A DNA stretch of 64,000 nucleotides from Blastomyces gilchristii SLH14081 (GCF_000003855.2 NW_003101670.1:1285705-1349704), one strand, 5' to 3'. Shown: positions 34,890 to 47,173, counted from the first letter of the stretch. Program-made: numbers and translations. The notes: generated by a model not told the origin, from the sequence alone.

Positions 34890-36160
34890 AGAAACATCAC
34901 AGTGACCTGAGATCCTGAGTTCATCAATGCTTTTCATGCTTGTGAGACAGCAGCACTGCAGCACAGTCTCTCTCTGTAAGCAAGCATTTTCATTGAGAGA
35001 GTAACAGATTCAGGTGTCAGCTTCAAGACTCTTAAGAAGGCTGTTGCTGACTCTGTCTGTAACTTCTCAAATTCCTATTTTGATTTGTTCAGACAGTTTG
35101 CATGAAGATGTTCTGATTTAGAACAGATGAAGCAGAGTCTCTTTTTCTTAATCTCTCTGTTATACACTCTGTTCACAGAAGCTTATGAAGCTCTTTCTCT
35201 CTGCTCAGCAGTCAGATATGAATCTCTCTGTGTCTTGTCATCTTTTTCTGATAAATCTGTCCTCTGTTGTCCTGGCCCTTGTGAGACTGGTTGATGATCT
35301 GCTCTCTGCAGGTCTGTGACTCTCACAGTGATCTGTAAGTGATGAATAAGAGTCATCAGTTTCTCCAGAATCAAGGACTTAGAGTCTTGCTCAATGAGCT
35401 TGTTCTGTATATCTTTATTCAGTCTCTTTGCAAACATCATCATTCAGGTCTTATTTCAGAACCCTGTTTTCACAGATCTTAATTTATATCACAATTTCAT
35501 GAAGTGCTGTGAGTAGTCTTCATCAGATTCCTTGTCTCTTTTTCTAATATTGATGATTACAGCTCAGGTGTTCTCTGTCTGACTTGTGAAGTCTCTCAAC
35601 TTGTTCTCTAGATAGGTCTTGAGAACAGATTATTGAGATCTCTTATGATCATTCTCTAGATGATTCAGCCAGTCCTTGACTTCAGTGTAATAGAGACCTG
35701 TCATCACATAGATGATAGCTTCTTCATCTTTCATGTCACACAGTCAGGCTTGTGAGTCAATTTCAAATGCAAACTTGCAAAAGCTTTTATAGATTGTGAT
35801 TTGATAGATGGCCTTAAGTGATTGTAACTTGAGAAAGTTTCTTTTCAGTTCATGAATATCTCTGAAGATCATGTCTAGGGACTCAGTTTAAGAATGTTTA
35901 CAGACAGTAAGCATTTCTTGTAGAAAAATAGCTTGATTCTGCAGAAGATGCTCAAGAATGTTCTTCACTGAGATTGATTTGTTCATGGGTTCAGAGAGTT
36001 CCTCTGTCACAGATGCAGAGAATGATGTTCTGTGAGTGATTGATAAGTTCTCTGAGACTTCTTTTATGAGAATTATTCATAATTCAGGTGGCTGCTTCTG
36101 AGTGCCTGCAGTAGGGTTTGCAGGGGTTGAAGTATGTGAGTTTCTAGTTCTTTCAGTCAT
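34890..36160 (-). pseudogene. Gypsy A1 gag and protease (degraded)
   Basis: Gag probably starts at 36160 (MTERTRNSHTS). It continues with a few TGA stops through an open part (35443-35183) to a complete CCHC zinc knuckle (CFIC, then H, then C) at about 35140-35090. The protease motif near 34930 reads ALMNSGSQV (usual DSGS), so the catalytic Asp is lost. The Trp codons of gag that I could place are all TGA, none TAG. Confidence 0.82.
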
Positions 36161-36192
36161 AACAGGTGGTTGCTGACTGACTGAGCTTGAAA

Positions 36193-36449
36193 TGTAAGAA
36201 TAAGTGCTTGCAGGTGATTATTCAGGTGTTTGCAGCTTGACATAATATATACTGTTAACTACTAGAAGTGTTCACAGTAGAAAGATAAATGTAGGAGTCA
36301 AGTGTATAATAGCATTCAAGCTGAGTTGTGAATAGTATTCGCGAACTCCAGTCTATATAGTTGTGTGTAGCCAAGGGCCGCTAGCCCTATTGATTACGCG
36401 AGAGATAGGAATAGGGGTAAAGAATCCGCGAGGAGCGGGATTTCTTACA
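36193..36449 (-). repeat. 5' LTR of Gypsy A1
   Basis: 257 bp. It is the least mutated LTR in the window, with GCCGCTAGCCCT and CCGCGAGGAGCGGG intact. Followed by the AGATC duplication. Confidence 0.95.
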
Positions 36450-37230
36450 AGATCAGATCTTCATATTTTACTATTTGAATATCATGAACAACTGAGAGAA
36501 TAGTGTTAATTACAGAACATTGTTTTCTATCTCTCATTTATTCACTGAATAAAAGAGAGTTATTAATAGAGCTTATAAAAGATAGTTAAGTAGCTATTAT
36601 CTTTTTCAAAATCTTTTCTAGACAGTTTAATAGAGATATTACTCTATATAACTTGAAAATTGAAGTCTTTCTATTAGATTTTGTAAGAATCACTTCAGTG
36701 GCTTCTCTCCAGCATTCAGAATGATATTCATTTTTCAAGAGATTGAAAAAGAGCTCAAAATATTCATTCTTTAAGTAGGAATATATATTTTGAATAATCA
36801 AGTGATTAATTAAATCAGGCCCTGCAGCAGTTTTAACAGAACTTGAGAAGATAGCTGACTCTAATTCATCTTATGTAAGATCAGGCCATTCTCAGTCATT
36901 TTCATCAATGTAGTTGAGAAGTGATATATTCTCTTCTCTGAATCTGAATCTGATAAGTTTTGAAAGAGAATTCTTACAAAAGCTTGACATTTTTTCTCAA
37001 AAGAGTTTGCTGTATATAATTCATTCTGAAACTCATATTCTAAGACTGAGAGTTTTACTACACTTCTTGTTTTAGTATAGTTAAAAGCTTTAAAAACTTC
37101 CTTTTCTTATGCTTCTTTAAGAAATTTATTCCAGCAGTCTGTTTTAGCTCTTTTAATATCTGAAAAATATTCATTTCTGACAGCTTTGAACTCTTTATCA
37201 CATATTACATCATTCTTTTAATCCCTTCTA
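36450..37230 (-). pseudogene. LINE reverse transcriptase, 5' part (degraded)
   Basis: The open stretch 36801-36586 reads WREATEVILTKSNRKTS and YRVISLLNCLEKILKKIIA, the finger region of LINE reverse transcriptases (usual YRPISLLNCLGK). Broken sequence upstream links it to the endonuclease. A1 interrupts it on the left; it resumes at 30326. Confidence 0.85.
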
Positions 37231-37245
37231 GCAGTAGCTAATTCT

Positions 37246-37330
37246 GTTATTATTATTATTATTATTATTCTTCCATTATACTCATATGCAAGCGGAGCTT
37301 ATAATGAGTCCTTGCGTGATATTAAATACA
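37246..37330 (-). mobile_element. 85-bp 5'-truncated non-LTR tail
   Basis: A (TTA)n run plus about 60 bp of unrelated, little-mutated sequence (TGCAAGCGGAGC) is flanked by a perfect 13-bp duplication AGTAGCTAATTCT (37233-37245, 37331-37343). This is the mark of target-primed reverse transcription, with nearly all of the element lost at its 5' end. The tail differs from the LINE and SINE tail here, so another non-LTR family exists in the genome. Confidence 0.82.
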
Positions 37331-37589
37331 AGTAGCTAATTCTTTTCGTTTAGATGAGATATTCTCATTTCATCAAGATTTTGAATACTCAGAAGATTTT
37401 CTCTTTGAAATATTATCTCTAACACTTGTTAGAATAATAGATGTAATGAGCTTCACTCTATTCTCAAGCATTTCATTTGAGATATCTTGACCAGAATTTC
37501 AATATAGCTCACTCTAACTTTCAGATTTTAACAGTTTTATGCTTTCTTCAACTGCTTTTCAATCAGCTTTTTCAAAGTTAAACTGATTA

Positions 37590-38290
37590 GAGAGAAGAGG
37601 ATTTTCACTCATTTATTTTTCACTCAGTTCAATATCAAATTGAATAATCTCATGATCTGATCTCAATGTCTTATTTGAATCAATAAACCAGTTTACAAGT
37701 CTTTTTTTCATTAGATTTTATGATATGAAGATTAGATCTATAATAGATTTCTGTTTCATATCTTTTCTAAAGAATGTTTATTAATCAGACTTATTAACTA
37801 AATCTATTGAATGCTTAAAGGTTCATTCAATCAGATTATCAGCTCTTACTGCTCTCTTGCATTCAGAATTTCATCAGAGATGATGTGCATTAAAATCTCC
37901 TGCAATTATAGAGTTTCTTAATGAAGTTATGTTCAGAAATCCTCTATCAATTATTCAGATATTGTTATTTTTCTTCAATGACTTCTCATTATAGATATTT
38001 ATGAGCTGTATAGTATCAAACTCATTCTCTTTATCTATAATATCACTCACCAGAATATCAGAGTCAGACATAATATCAAATCTTAGATTAAATTGATATC
38101 TTGATCTCTTTCTTTCATAGATTACTACTCTTGACTTTATCTCAGACTTTTGAGAAATTTAATATCTTGATCTCTTTCTTTCATAGATCACTACTCTTGA
38201 CTTTACCTCAGACTTTTGAGGTAGAAAGCAGTAGTAGCTTGAATGAGAAATAATGTATTTTTACTCAGCATAAAAAATTCAGTTTCTGAA
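37590..38290 (-). pseudogene. LINE endonuclease domain (degraded)
   Basis: The minus strand shows apurinic-type endonuclease motifs in order: MSDSDILVSDI, INIYNEK, IIAGDFNAHH (catalytic Asp/Asn), DLVNKSD, KQKSIIDLIFIS and SDHEIIQFDIEL (final His). Stops fall between them. It would nick the target DNA to prime reverse transcription. Confidence 0.86.
38096..38227 (-). repeat. In-frame 66-bp tandem duplication near the endonuclease start
   Basis: Two copies of a 66-bp unit (38096-38161, 38162-38227) keep frame and each encode KSRVVIYERKRSRY. The copies differ by a few C/T and G/A changes, so the duplication predates some of the mutation. Confidence 0.88.
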
Positions 38291-38439
38291 GTAGTATAAA
38301 ATCAACTTTTTATTCAAATGCAATTTGAAGACAAGAATAAATACAATTTAAGTGTCTATTCACATTATTTTGAATAAATGTGATTTTTGAAGAGTTTTTA
38401 AACTTTTTTTGTTGTTTTTATTGTATATTCATACTAAAA

Positions 38440-40066
38440 GAGAGTAGTGATAGAGTAGAATCTAATCACTATCATCAGATAGTAGATTATAACTATTTTG
38501 AAAAGTAGGAATCTCAACTGCTTACATTATATCTAGTTTATTATCAGAGTCATTTCTCAATTCTCTAATCTTAACAGAAGTTTGAGAATTCAAATTCTGT
38601 TTACATTTAGCTAGAGAATTGAAGTTTGAAGATTTAAATAGTTGAGAGTTTCTTCTTTTTAAGCTTGCAGTTGTAAGTTTACTGACTTGACTCTTCTCTT
38701 CAGTTCTATATTGACTTTGAGCTTCATCTTTTCTTCAGTTCTTTTAAGTTCTTAAAGTAAATATACATTCTTTTGAGCTGAATGCATGTTTTTCTTTACA
38801 ATTAGAGTACTTAAGCAGAGTGTGTTAATATATTTCATCTCTTTTTAAGCATGTTTCATATTTATACTCACTAGTTTTATGATCTCTGACATAGAATATA
38901 CATTTTGAGTCTCTAAAACATGAGATTGTAAAGTGTTCATATCTTTGACAGTTTGAACACTGTGTTTGAGCTTTGAGATTCATTCTTGAGTCTTTGTATT
39001 CATGAACTCTCATTTTCAAATCTGCTACTCTTACTTCAGAGATCTTTGACTGTTCAAGTGTCTTTATATATACAAGAATAAAGACATTTCTTCTACTTTG
39101 TCTGAACTTAATTGAATTTAGTCATACAGACTCTTTTCTCAGTTGAATAGAGTTGTATTCTTTTAATTCATTTTTGAGAAGTAGTATTTCTTCTTCACAG
39201 TCAAAAATTTCAACTGAAATATTATAAAGAATGAATTTATTTCACTTTTCATCTCTCTCAGATAGAATTATTATATTGAGCAAAGATTCTACTGCTGATT
39301 TTCAGAGATTGACATTCTGAATAAGAAATTCTGCACTAAATTCAGACATTGTAGTTAGAATAATGAAGTTTTCAAAGAATAATAACTCAATTGAAGCTAT
39401 AACTGATTTTTAAACTTCAATATCAGTTATTAACTGAGAAAAGAACTGCTGATTAATTTCATTTCAGATTCTGAAAATGAGATTTGAGTTTAGCTTATTT
39501 CTTTATAAGATATTCTGATTTAAGACTTTGAGAATAAGTCTTCTATTTCTGAAGATTTGAAAGTTTTTCTCTTTTTGTATTTTTTTCTTTACTTTTTTAT
39601 AAATAGAAGTATGAGCAGTAATCTTCTCAGTTTTCTCAGGATTTTGAGCAGGTTTTGAGATAGCAGATTTAGAGACAGCAGATTCAGCTGCTTGAGCATA
39701 TGTTTTCTTCTGATTTAAAAAAGAAGAAGAAGTAGAAAAAGAAGAAGAGTAAAATAATGAGTCAGTGATTATACTAGGAATTTTCGATGTTGTTTGAACT
39801 GTGTTTGAAATTTCAAGTTTAAACTTGATCATCTTCTGTAGTTGTCTAGCCTGAGCATGAAGAATTAACAGAACTTCTTCATTCATCTCACTCAGACACT
39901 GCTTTTCAAGAATCTTGCTTACTTTTTTAAGTTTCTGTATTTTAAGAACTTGTTATTTCTCTATTTCTTCTTTCTTTCTTCTCTTCAGAATTTCAATCTC
40001 AGAAATAGCATTTGAGAAAGCATCTTTTTTCACATCAACTGAGTGTATTTTTAAACTCATTATTCT
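38440..40066 (-). pseudogene. LINE ORF1, gag-like RNA-binding protein (degraded)
   Basis: It begins near 40066 with MSLKIHSVDVKKDAF, then a Lys/Glu-rich coil. The open stretch 39886-39503 contains KKTYAQAAESA, a motif common in Tad-type ORF1. At 39019-38825 two zinc knuckles follow (CSNC, H, C, then CIFC-like CIFYV, H, C). ORF1 proteins bind element RNA. Confidence 0.8.
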
Positions 40067-41877
40067 CACTCAATGAAAAGTTGATCAGACTGTTTCAGTT
40101 AAGAGATTTCTAAGTCTGTTTTCAATTGAAAAGTTGATCAGACTGTTTCAAAAGAAGAATAAAAGACTTTTGTGTATAAAACATCTGATTTTTTTTCACA
40201 CTAGTTCAGTAACTAGATTAGATTTTTGAAGAGAATCTAATAAACTAAAATTGATTTTTAAAATAAATCAATAAAATCTTTACAATCTCTTTCTTGAGAT
40301 ACAGTGAGAAAAAGTATGATATCAATTGATAATAAATCAGATAATATGACAGTTTTTGAGAGAAAAACTGACAAAAAATAAATTAATTTTTTGCAGAGAA
40401 ATTGATTAAAACTATTTAATTTTATTCTAAATCATTCAATTCTTCTCATACAATAAGTGTACAACTTGAATCAGTTAATAAAGAGTGTAAAAAAGAATTA
40501 AGTATTAATAAAAGCTCTTCAGTCACTGAAAAAGTAATTCTTACTTAAAAGAATATGAAATTATAATAGAAAACAACTCTGTTTTTAATTCTTTGTAAGA
40601 ATATTGTATAAAATTCAGAGAAAAATATCTTACTTTTTCAAGAGAAGTAAAAAACTATTTCTAAGATCTTTTTTTTTATATTAACTGCTGTAGAAGAATG
40701 AAATAGAAACTGCTAAGATATACACTACTGTATATCTTCTATCAAGACTTTCTCTCTTCAGTCTTGATATTATAGAGAATATAAGTCTGTTTCTATATAA
40801 TAATGTAAATATTGTCAGCAGAATGTAGAGAAACTGGTTATTTATATCTTAAAATAGAAGACTTTGTCAATGATTATATCAATATAGAGTTAATTCTCAA
40901 ATTCAATATAAATCTAGTATTGCTGTTCTCAATTCCTTGCAGAATCTATTGAATATTGAGATATTAAAACTAGATTTAATATATCTCACTGTGCAGGGAT
41001 CAAAGGCTCAGCCAGATCTTGAAGTATACTGATTTTATAGTTATCATGTCTGCTGATTATGTATTGAGTACAGTTGCTGAGGTATCTCTTTGTATTTTTC
41101 TGCCGGGGATGGGCCAGATTGAAAGAGGTGGTACAAGGGTGGGACTTGTTGTTGATGTCTTGGTACACCAAAGACAGAGAGAGTTTTTCACGGAGAATAC
41201 ACTTCAGATATGTCCATTGATTATGTGCTTGATACTATTGCCAAGGTATCTTTTTGTACTTTTCTGCCGGCGGTGGGCCAGATTGAGAAGGGCGGTACGT
41301 GGGTGGGACTTGGTGTTGATGTTTTGAAACATCAAAGATAGACAGGGTTTTCATGGAAGTTGCTTCTCAGATATCTCCACAATTACAGGTCAGGGATCTT
41401 CCAAAATCAAGAAGATTGGCGCATATGGCTAGGTCTCTTCACCTTACAATTTGTATGGCACTTTGGCCCGGGGTTGTGGTGTGGTAGGGGTGAACGGGGG
41501 ATAATCCCACACAGGAGTTTCGAACAACGTCTGGTTCACATTTGGCTGGATAACTCCACCACCACACGGGGTATGCGGTCGGCGATGGGGTTAAAATGCT
41601 TGTATGATCGAGGGCTTTTCGATGGATCTATCGGCGGGTTCTTATTCGAAAAATTGAGCGAGTTCGTGGTGGAGCGCTTGTGTATTACTCAGATAGAAGC
41701 TTGATATTCAATATGAAAATTCCTCTATCACATCATCTGCTGCTGCCTCTGCTGTTATCTCTGCTGCTTCACTCATCTGTCTATTCTTCAATACAATAAA
41801 AGTAAGTTAAATCTTAATCATAGATAATGTATAAATCAATCTCTAACTAAATAATTTAGTTAAATAACAATGTCTGT
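40067..41877 (-). other. LINE 5' region with a GC-normal island
   Basis: About 1.8 kb ahead of ORF1. Bases 40067-40980 are AT-rich and mutated. From about 40985 to 41705 the sequence is GC-normal with many CC, GG and CG steps, unlike all its surroundings. 41706-41877 returns to AT-rich. A 114-codon + frame (41360-41704) is open, but I recognise no protein. It could be the LINE's own 5' UTR, spared because most LINE copies are 5'-truncated and so not repeated, or a host fragment picked up by the LINE. Confidence 0.6.
41046..41373 (-). repeat. Two 164-bp tandem units in the LINE 5' region
   Basis: Units at 41046-41209 and 41210-41373 align throughout with exact period 164, for example TTTTTCTGCCGGGGATGGG and TTTTCTGCCGGCGGTGGG. 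The period is not a multiple of three. Tandem promoter monomers are known at the 5' end of some LINEs; whether these act so is inference. Confidence 0.85.
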
Positions 41878-42263
41878 CTTACAGATTCTTGTAAGTGTAG
41901 ACAAAGACCAGACTTATAAAGATTTCTGTATATAACTCTGAACATTGAATGATTATCTTATCAAGCTCAAGAGTATACAGAATAGTGATAGAAGATATTA
42001 CACTCATACATCTGTACTGAGAAATAACTCAGTCACTCATACATCTGCACTGAGAAATGATAACAATGATACAGATATCATGAATTGAGTAGACTTGAAT
42101 ATCTATACATAAGTAAGAATCTCTGCTGTCTGAACAGGCTTTCAAGTTCTCAGAATCACTTCTGAAGAAGTTGCTGACTGACATCAATAAGAGATGTACA
42201 TTAATTATAACTGATCAGAATATATCACTTTTAACTACTGATTAGCCTACATATCTTCTCACT
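41878..42263 (+). pseudogene. Gypsy D4 gag, continuation after the LINE
   Basis: Begins with the 13-bp duplication and matches D5 gag 43530-43900. It contains an extra short repeat of the CTCATACATCTG type. D5 cuts it at 42263; the rest of D4 is not in the window. Confidence 0.82.
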
Positions 42264-42572
42264 TGTGGCAGGCTGCGCCCGATCAATCATATAGACTATT
42301 CCATTACACTTCACAGATTTCAACCACTTCATTCTTGAACGCGTACACTCTGATTCTCAGCCATTCTCAATCACTGATCCTCAGCTATTATAAATGCATA
42401 TAGATTCTTCCGCCCCGAAGCTTCAGTGTGTACATCATCACATATGTGTATAAATATTCACTTTAATCACTGATTCTCACACTTTCTCTTTCTTTTTCTT
42501 CTCTAATGTTTTTCTCTTTGTTATATAAGATCTATCAATATCATATTAATCTATTCAGTGTAGGCCTCTTAC
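42264..42572 (+). repeat. 5' LTR of Gypsy D5
   Basis: 309 bp, first bases TGTGGCAGGCTGCGCCCGATC; CG-containing start preserved. Confidence 0.9.
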
Positions 42573-42900
42573 ACTAGAAAAACATTCATTATCTTCTTAT
42601 TAGAAATGATTATTCACACATTGTCTTCTCATTAGAAATGATTATTCATTGAGAGATATCTGAACATGTAATGATGCATAAGAAATAGAGAAACAGTCAA
42701 ACAGTTAAGCAGACACTGAGTTCTCAGATAGAAGCTTACTCATCAGTCACTCTGACTCTGTAACAAGATCTTATAAAGAGAGTAAGATCTTACAAAGAGA
42801 ATATCAGTAAAAGACCTGAGAGTTCTGACACCTCAGACATATGAGATATTCATACAATTACACTTTCACAGATATCACACATCTGACAAATAATATAATC

Positions 42901-44110
42901 ATGTCTAATAACAATATAGAAGAACTCTTGAACATAAGCATAGATATAATATCACAGTGACTCTGAGCAATATTGAAATTATAACAATAATAAATAACTG
43001 ATATGCATGCAACTCAACAACATCAATATGAAGAGATTCAATAATTATTATAACAAGAAACTCATATAATTTCAACATCTACAGAATTGAATATAAAAGC
43101 ACTGAAAGAACACTTAGATACTTTCATATATTTCAATACTTCTGATCTCACTCTCTACTCATTATAAAGAATGGAAATGCTTGCAAAACTGAGTGTAGAT
43201 GAAGATATCATCAGTTCATTAATCAATCAAGATTGATATATCAATGAATAATTGAAGAATTGTGTAAAATAGAAGTTTCATTCATGAATGAAAGCATGTG
43301 AATCAGTGTTACAAATACCTGACAATATCATCAAATACCTTGATGTCCTGTTTCAAGACACTGCTATACAACAGAAAGTATTAGATTGATTACAGAGTAT
43401 CTGACAGAGAAACACTTCTCTTACAACATTTATTCCTGACTTCAACATCAAGATTCTAGAAGCAGGTGATCAATCTTGAGAGAATCAAATGAAGATTAGT
43501 ATGCTCAAGAAGACATTAACTTTTGAACTCTTACAGACTCTTGTAAGTGTAGACAAAGACCAGACTTATAAAGATTTCTACACACAGCTTTAGATATTGA
43601 ATGACTGTCTGACCAAGCTCAAGAGTATATAGAACAGTGATAGAAGATGTTACACTTCAGTCACTTATACATCTATGCTGAAGAACAGCAATGATGCAGA
43701 TGCCATGAACTGAATAGATTCAAATACCTATGCATAAGCAAGAGTTTCCATCATTCAAACAGGCTTTCAAGTTTCTAGAATCACTTCTGAGAAAGTCACT
43801 GATCAATATCAACATGAAGTATATATCAACTGTAACTGATTAGAACACATCACTTTCAGCTGTCAATTAATCTATGTGTCTTCACACTCAAGAGAAAGAC
43901 TAGCATCTTCTCAATCAAGAGAAAGATCAGTGTCTTCTTATTCAAAGAATGAATCAGTGTCTGTCTGCATCAATCACATTGCAGTGAAGAAAGATTCAGA
44001 AGATAACTATAAGAATATCTCAATAAAACAGAGAAAATATTAGCTTCTGTTCAAATTCACAAACAGAAGCTTGAAGAGATCAGATGATAACAATTTGAAG
44101 AGAAAATAAT
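42901..44110 (+). pseudogene. Gypsy D5 gag (degraded)
   Basis: Starts ATGTCTAATAACAAT. The C-terminal part reads well between stops (FIPDFNIKILEAGDQS, KISMLKKTLTFELLQTLVS). Stops are mainly TGA at Trp positions, with some TAG at Gln. No zinc knuckle was seen. Confidence 0.75.
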
Positions 44111-44111
44111 A

Positions 44112-47100
44112 ATGAATGCAATTCTTGTATCTACTGTGATTGATAATATGTATAATATGAAAGTCATGATAGACAGTGATCTATGTCACTATGTAATGAT
44201 AAAATCTTCAGTCATAAGATATTATAATCTTCAGCATATTCTCTTATCAAAACCTCAACTTCTCACAGAATTTGATGATTCAAAAGATGTTTGTATTCAT
44301 TACATGATGAAACTAAATATAGATGTGAGAGAACATTAATGTGAAGATGTCTACATATATGAAGTTGATAATCTTGATTATAATCTTATATTAGAACTTG
44401 TCTGGCTATCTGAACAAGATATCTTATTAAATGCTTGAAACAAAAGCTTGATATTCTCTAACAATGATAGAATTCATAAAGATGATATTCACAAGACTAT
44501 GAATCTTATATAGATCTCTGTCAACACTTACAAAATACTCTGAAAAAGAAGTTATTATCAAAACTGCTGACAGAGTCACTGACAAGATTATCAACAGCAG
44601 AATAATTGATCAATCTATTCTGTCAGTCTGATCAATATTAAAAAGGCTCTAGAAAAGTTATCTCATATTATAATAACAGATTCTCATACAGAACTCTCTC
44701 AACAATATCATGAATATCTAGATATCTTTCAATAAGATAATAATGTTACAAATCTACCTCTCTTACAAGGTTCAGAAGTGAACCACAGTATCAAGTTAAA
44801 AAAGAGAGATAGCAAGAATTCTGAATCATCATAAGATTCTCTTTATAATATATCTCAAGATGAACTTCTTCTTCTTTGAAAGACACTCAATGATCTGTTG
44901 AATAAAGAATTCATATATATTAGTAACTCTTTCACCGCAGTCTCTATTCTCTTTACAAAGATATCAGATGAAGAACTTCAGTTCTGTGTGAATTATCAAG
45001 AATTGAATAGATTAATAAAGAAGAATCATTATTCTTTATCTCTTATTAATGAAACTCTAGCTTATATCAGACAAGCTCAATGATTTACAAAGTTAGATAT
45101 TATCACTGTGTTTTATAAGATCTGCATCACTGAAGAAGATGAGTGACTTACAGCATTCTGAACATAATATGATCTCTTTGAATGAGTAGTCACACTTTTT
45201 GAACTAGCTAACACTCTTAATACATTTCAGAAGTATATTAACTAAGCACTCTGAGACTTTCTTGATGAATTTGTATCTGTATATCTCAATGACATTCTCA
45301 TCTTCACTGATGAATTCAGAAAAGAATATCAAGAACACATGTGAAAGGTATTATAACAACTACAGAAAGCAGGACTGCTGATAGACATAGACAAGTGTGA
45401 TTTTAAGATTAAAAGTACAAAATATCTAGACTTTATTATAGAAGCTGGTAAGAAGATCTGAATGAATTCTGAGAAGATCTCTGCTATTCTTGAATGAGAG
45501 GCTCTGTACACTGTGAAAGATGTACAAAGCTTCATCAGATTTACTAACTTCTATCAGTGATTTATATAAAACTTCTCAGATATCACAAGATCACTTACAG
45601 AACTCACTAAGAAAGACTCAGTATTTCAATGATCAGCAGATACTGAAGCTGCATTTACACAGATAAAGAAGATATTCATTAATATCTCTCTGCTGATAAT
45701 ATTCAATTCTGATTATAAGACAGTTCTTAAAGCTGATTTCTGTGACTATGTTATAGAAGAAGCTATATTGCAATATGATGATAAAGATGTTTTATAATTA
45801 TATGTCTTCATGTCTAAGAAACTGAGTTCTGCTGAATGCAACTATGAGATCTATGACAAGAAACTTCTTACAATTGTACACTATCTAGAAGAATGAGACT
45901 TTGAACTCTGAAGCATCTTCAAATTTGAGATAATCACAGATTATAAGAATCTCAAGTACTTCACAACTATCTGTAAACTCACTGAACAACAGATATAATG
46001 ATCTGAGTTCTTAAGTCACTTTCATTTTATAATACACTATCATTCTGACAGCCAGAACTCAATGATAGATGTCCTCTCATGATAAGAGCTAGATATATTA
46101 TTCAATGTAATAGATACTCACTGAATGAATCAAGAGCATTAGCTCTTGAATCTGAAGATATTAGTTAATCAAGATGAAACAGCTCATGACACTATACATG
46201 CTTCTCTGATTAGAACACTCTCTCTCTGAACTGACACTGACACTGACACTAACACTGATACTGATATCTTGACTTCTTCTGAACCTACACTGAATGAATT
46301 ATGACATGTAACAGCTCAAACTGATGAACTTCTTCAAGTACTCACTGAAGCAGTATATCAAGAAGCACTCTGATTCCTCTCAGAACTATGTATAAGAATT
46401 AACATCTCAGAATGCTTAATTAATGATAATAATACTCTGCAGTTCTGTAAATGATGTTGAGTCTCTTACTCTGAACTCTTATACACTCAGATAATGCAAG
46501 AGATGCATGATTCACATATGACTGATCATCTGAGTCATGAACAACTGTATTAAATAATCTCTTAAGAATTCTACTGATCTGAGATATTGAACAGCATCAG
46601 ATACTTTATCTGAAACTATAATCATTATTTCTCTATCACTTCATAAAAGAATCATAGAAAAGACCTGCTGAAATTACTCAATATCTCTGATAGAATCTGA
46701 TAAGATGCAGTAATTGACTTTGCAGTTGATCTTTCTGAGAGTAAGAATTATAGAAATATTCTGGTCATTATGAACTGATTGAGTAAAGATGTAATACTAG
46801 AATCTTGTAATAAGATGAATACTGAACAAGTTACTGAAGTCTTTCTACAGAGTCTATTCTATTAGATACATGAATTGTCAAGATCTATAGTATCAGATCA
46901 GAGCTGTCAATTTGTAAGCACTCTCTGAACAAGAATCTGTCAAGATCTTAAGATTATACACTGTTTATTAACTGTCTATCATTCTGAAACTGATAATATA
47001 TTAGAATGAATAATTTAGACTGTAAAGAATTATCTTTATAAGTTTTACAATCACTTATAAGATGATTGATATGATCTTCTTCTACACACAGAGATTGCTA

Positions 47101-47173
47101 TCAATGATTGAGATACTGTCTCAACAGATGTAAGCCTGTTCTTTCTTATATATAATTATCACATGAAAGTGTT
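44112..47173 (+). pseudogene. Gypsy D5 pol before the SINE: protease, RT, RNase H, integrase
   Basis: MNAILVSTVIDNMYNM and MIDSDLCHY mark the protease (usual IDSGA). Reverse transcriptase is open at 44898-45083 (EELQFCVNYQELN) and its active site reads VYLNDILIFTD near 45275-45310. NFY-FI-NFSDITRSLTELTKKD begins the connection. RNase H shows LKADFCDYVIEEAIL and [18 protein letters not shown]. Integrase shows DAVIDFAVDLSES and SRSIVSDQSCQFVST. Broken by stops throughout. Confidence 0.84.

Larger units (their letters stand above)
30327..36449 (-). mobile_element. Gypsy A1, full-length with internal deletion, 6123 bp
   Basis: Two 257-bp LTRs with matching inverted ends (TGTAAGAA, TTCTTACA) and a perfect 5-bp target duplication AGATC (30322-30326, 36450-36454). 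It is the least mutated element here: gag has an intact zinc knuckle, and many frames are merely punctuated by TGA. Order right to left: gag, protease, reverse transcriptase, integrase, chromodomain, then an extra coding region before the 3' LTR. RNase H and the start of integrase are missing. It is probably the youngest large insertion, lying in the LINE reverse transcriptase gene. Confidence 0.95.
19625..41877 (-). mobile_element. Tad/I-type LINE, about 7.8 kb net, split by three insertions
   Basis: This non-LTR retrotransposon ends in an (ATT)n tail at 19625 and begins near 41877, flanked by the 13-bp target duplication CTTACAGATTCTT. Removing B1, A1 and an 85-bp insertion with their duplications leaves about 7.8 kb. 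In order of transcription: long 5' region (41877-40067), ORF1 with zinc knuckles, ORF2 with apurinic-type endonuclease, reverse transcriptase, RNase H and a Cys/His C-terminus, then a 3' UTR with a hairpin. The domain order fits the Tad/I group common in fungi. All frames carry stops. It lies in gag of D4. Confidence 0.92.

Noticed and set aside
41046..41373. A tandemly repeated protein domain on the minus strand
   Set aside because: Each 164-bp unit gives a similar translation, but the period is not a multiple of three, so the second unit is out of frame. Differences are not clearly enriched at third positions. Promoter-type repeats fit better.
41360..41704. A host protein-coding gene on the + strand in the GC-normal island
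   Set aside because: The 114-codon frame is open partly because the island is unmutated. It has no recognised domain, no conserved copy in the window, and lies antisense within the LINE 5' region.
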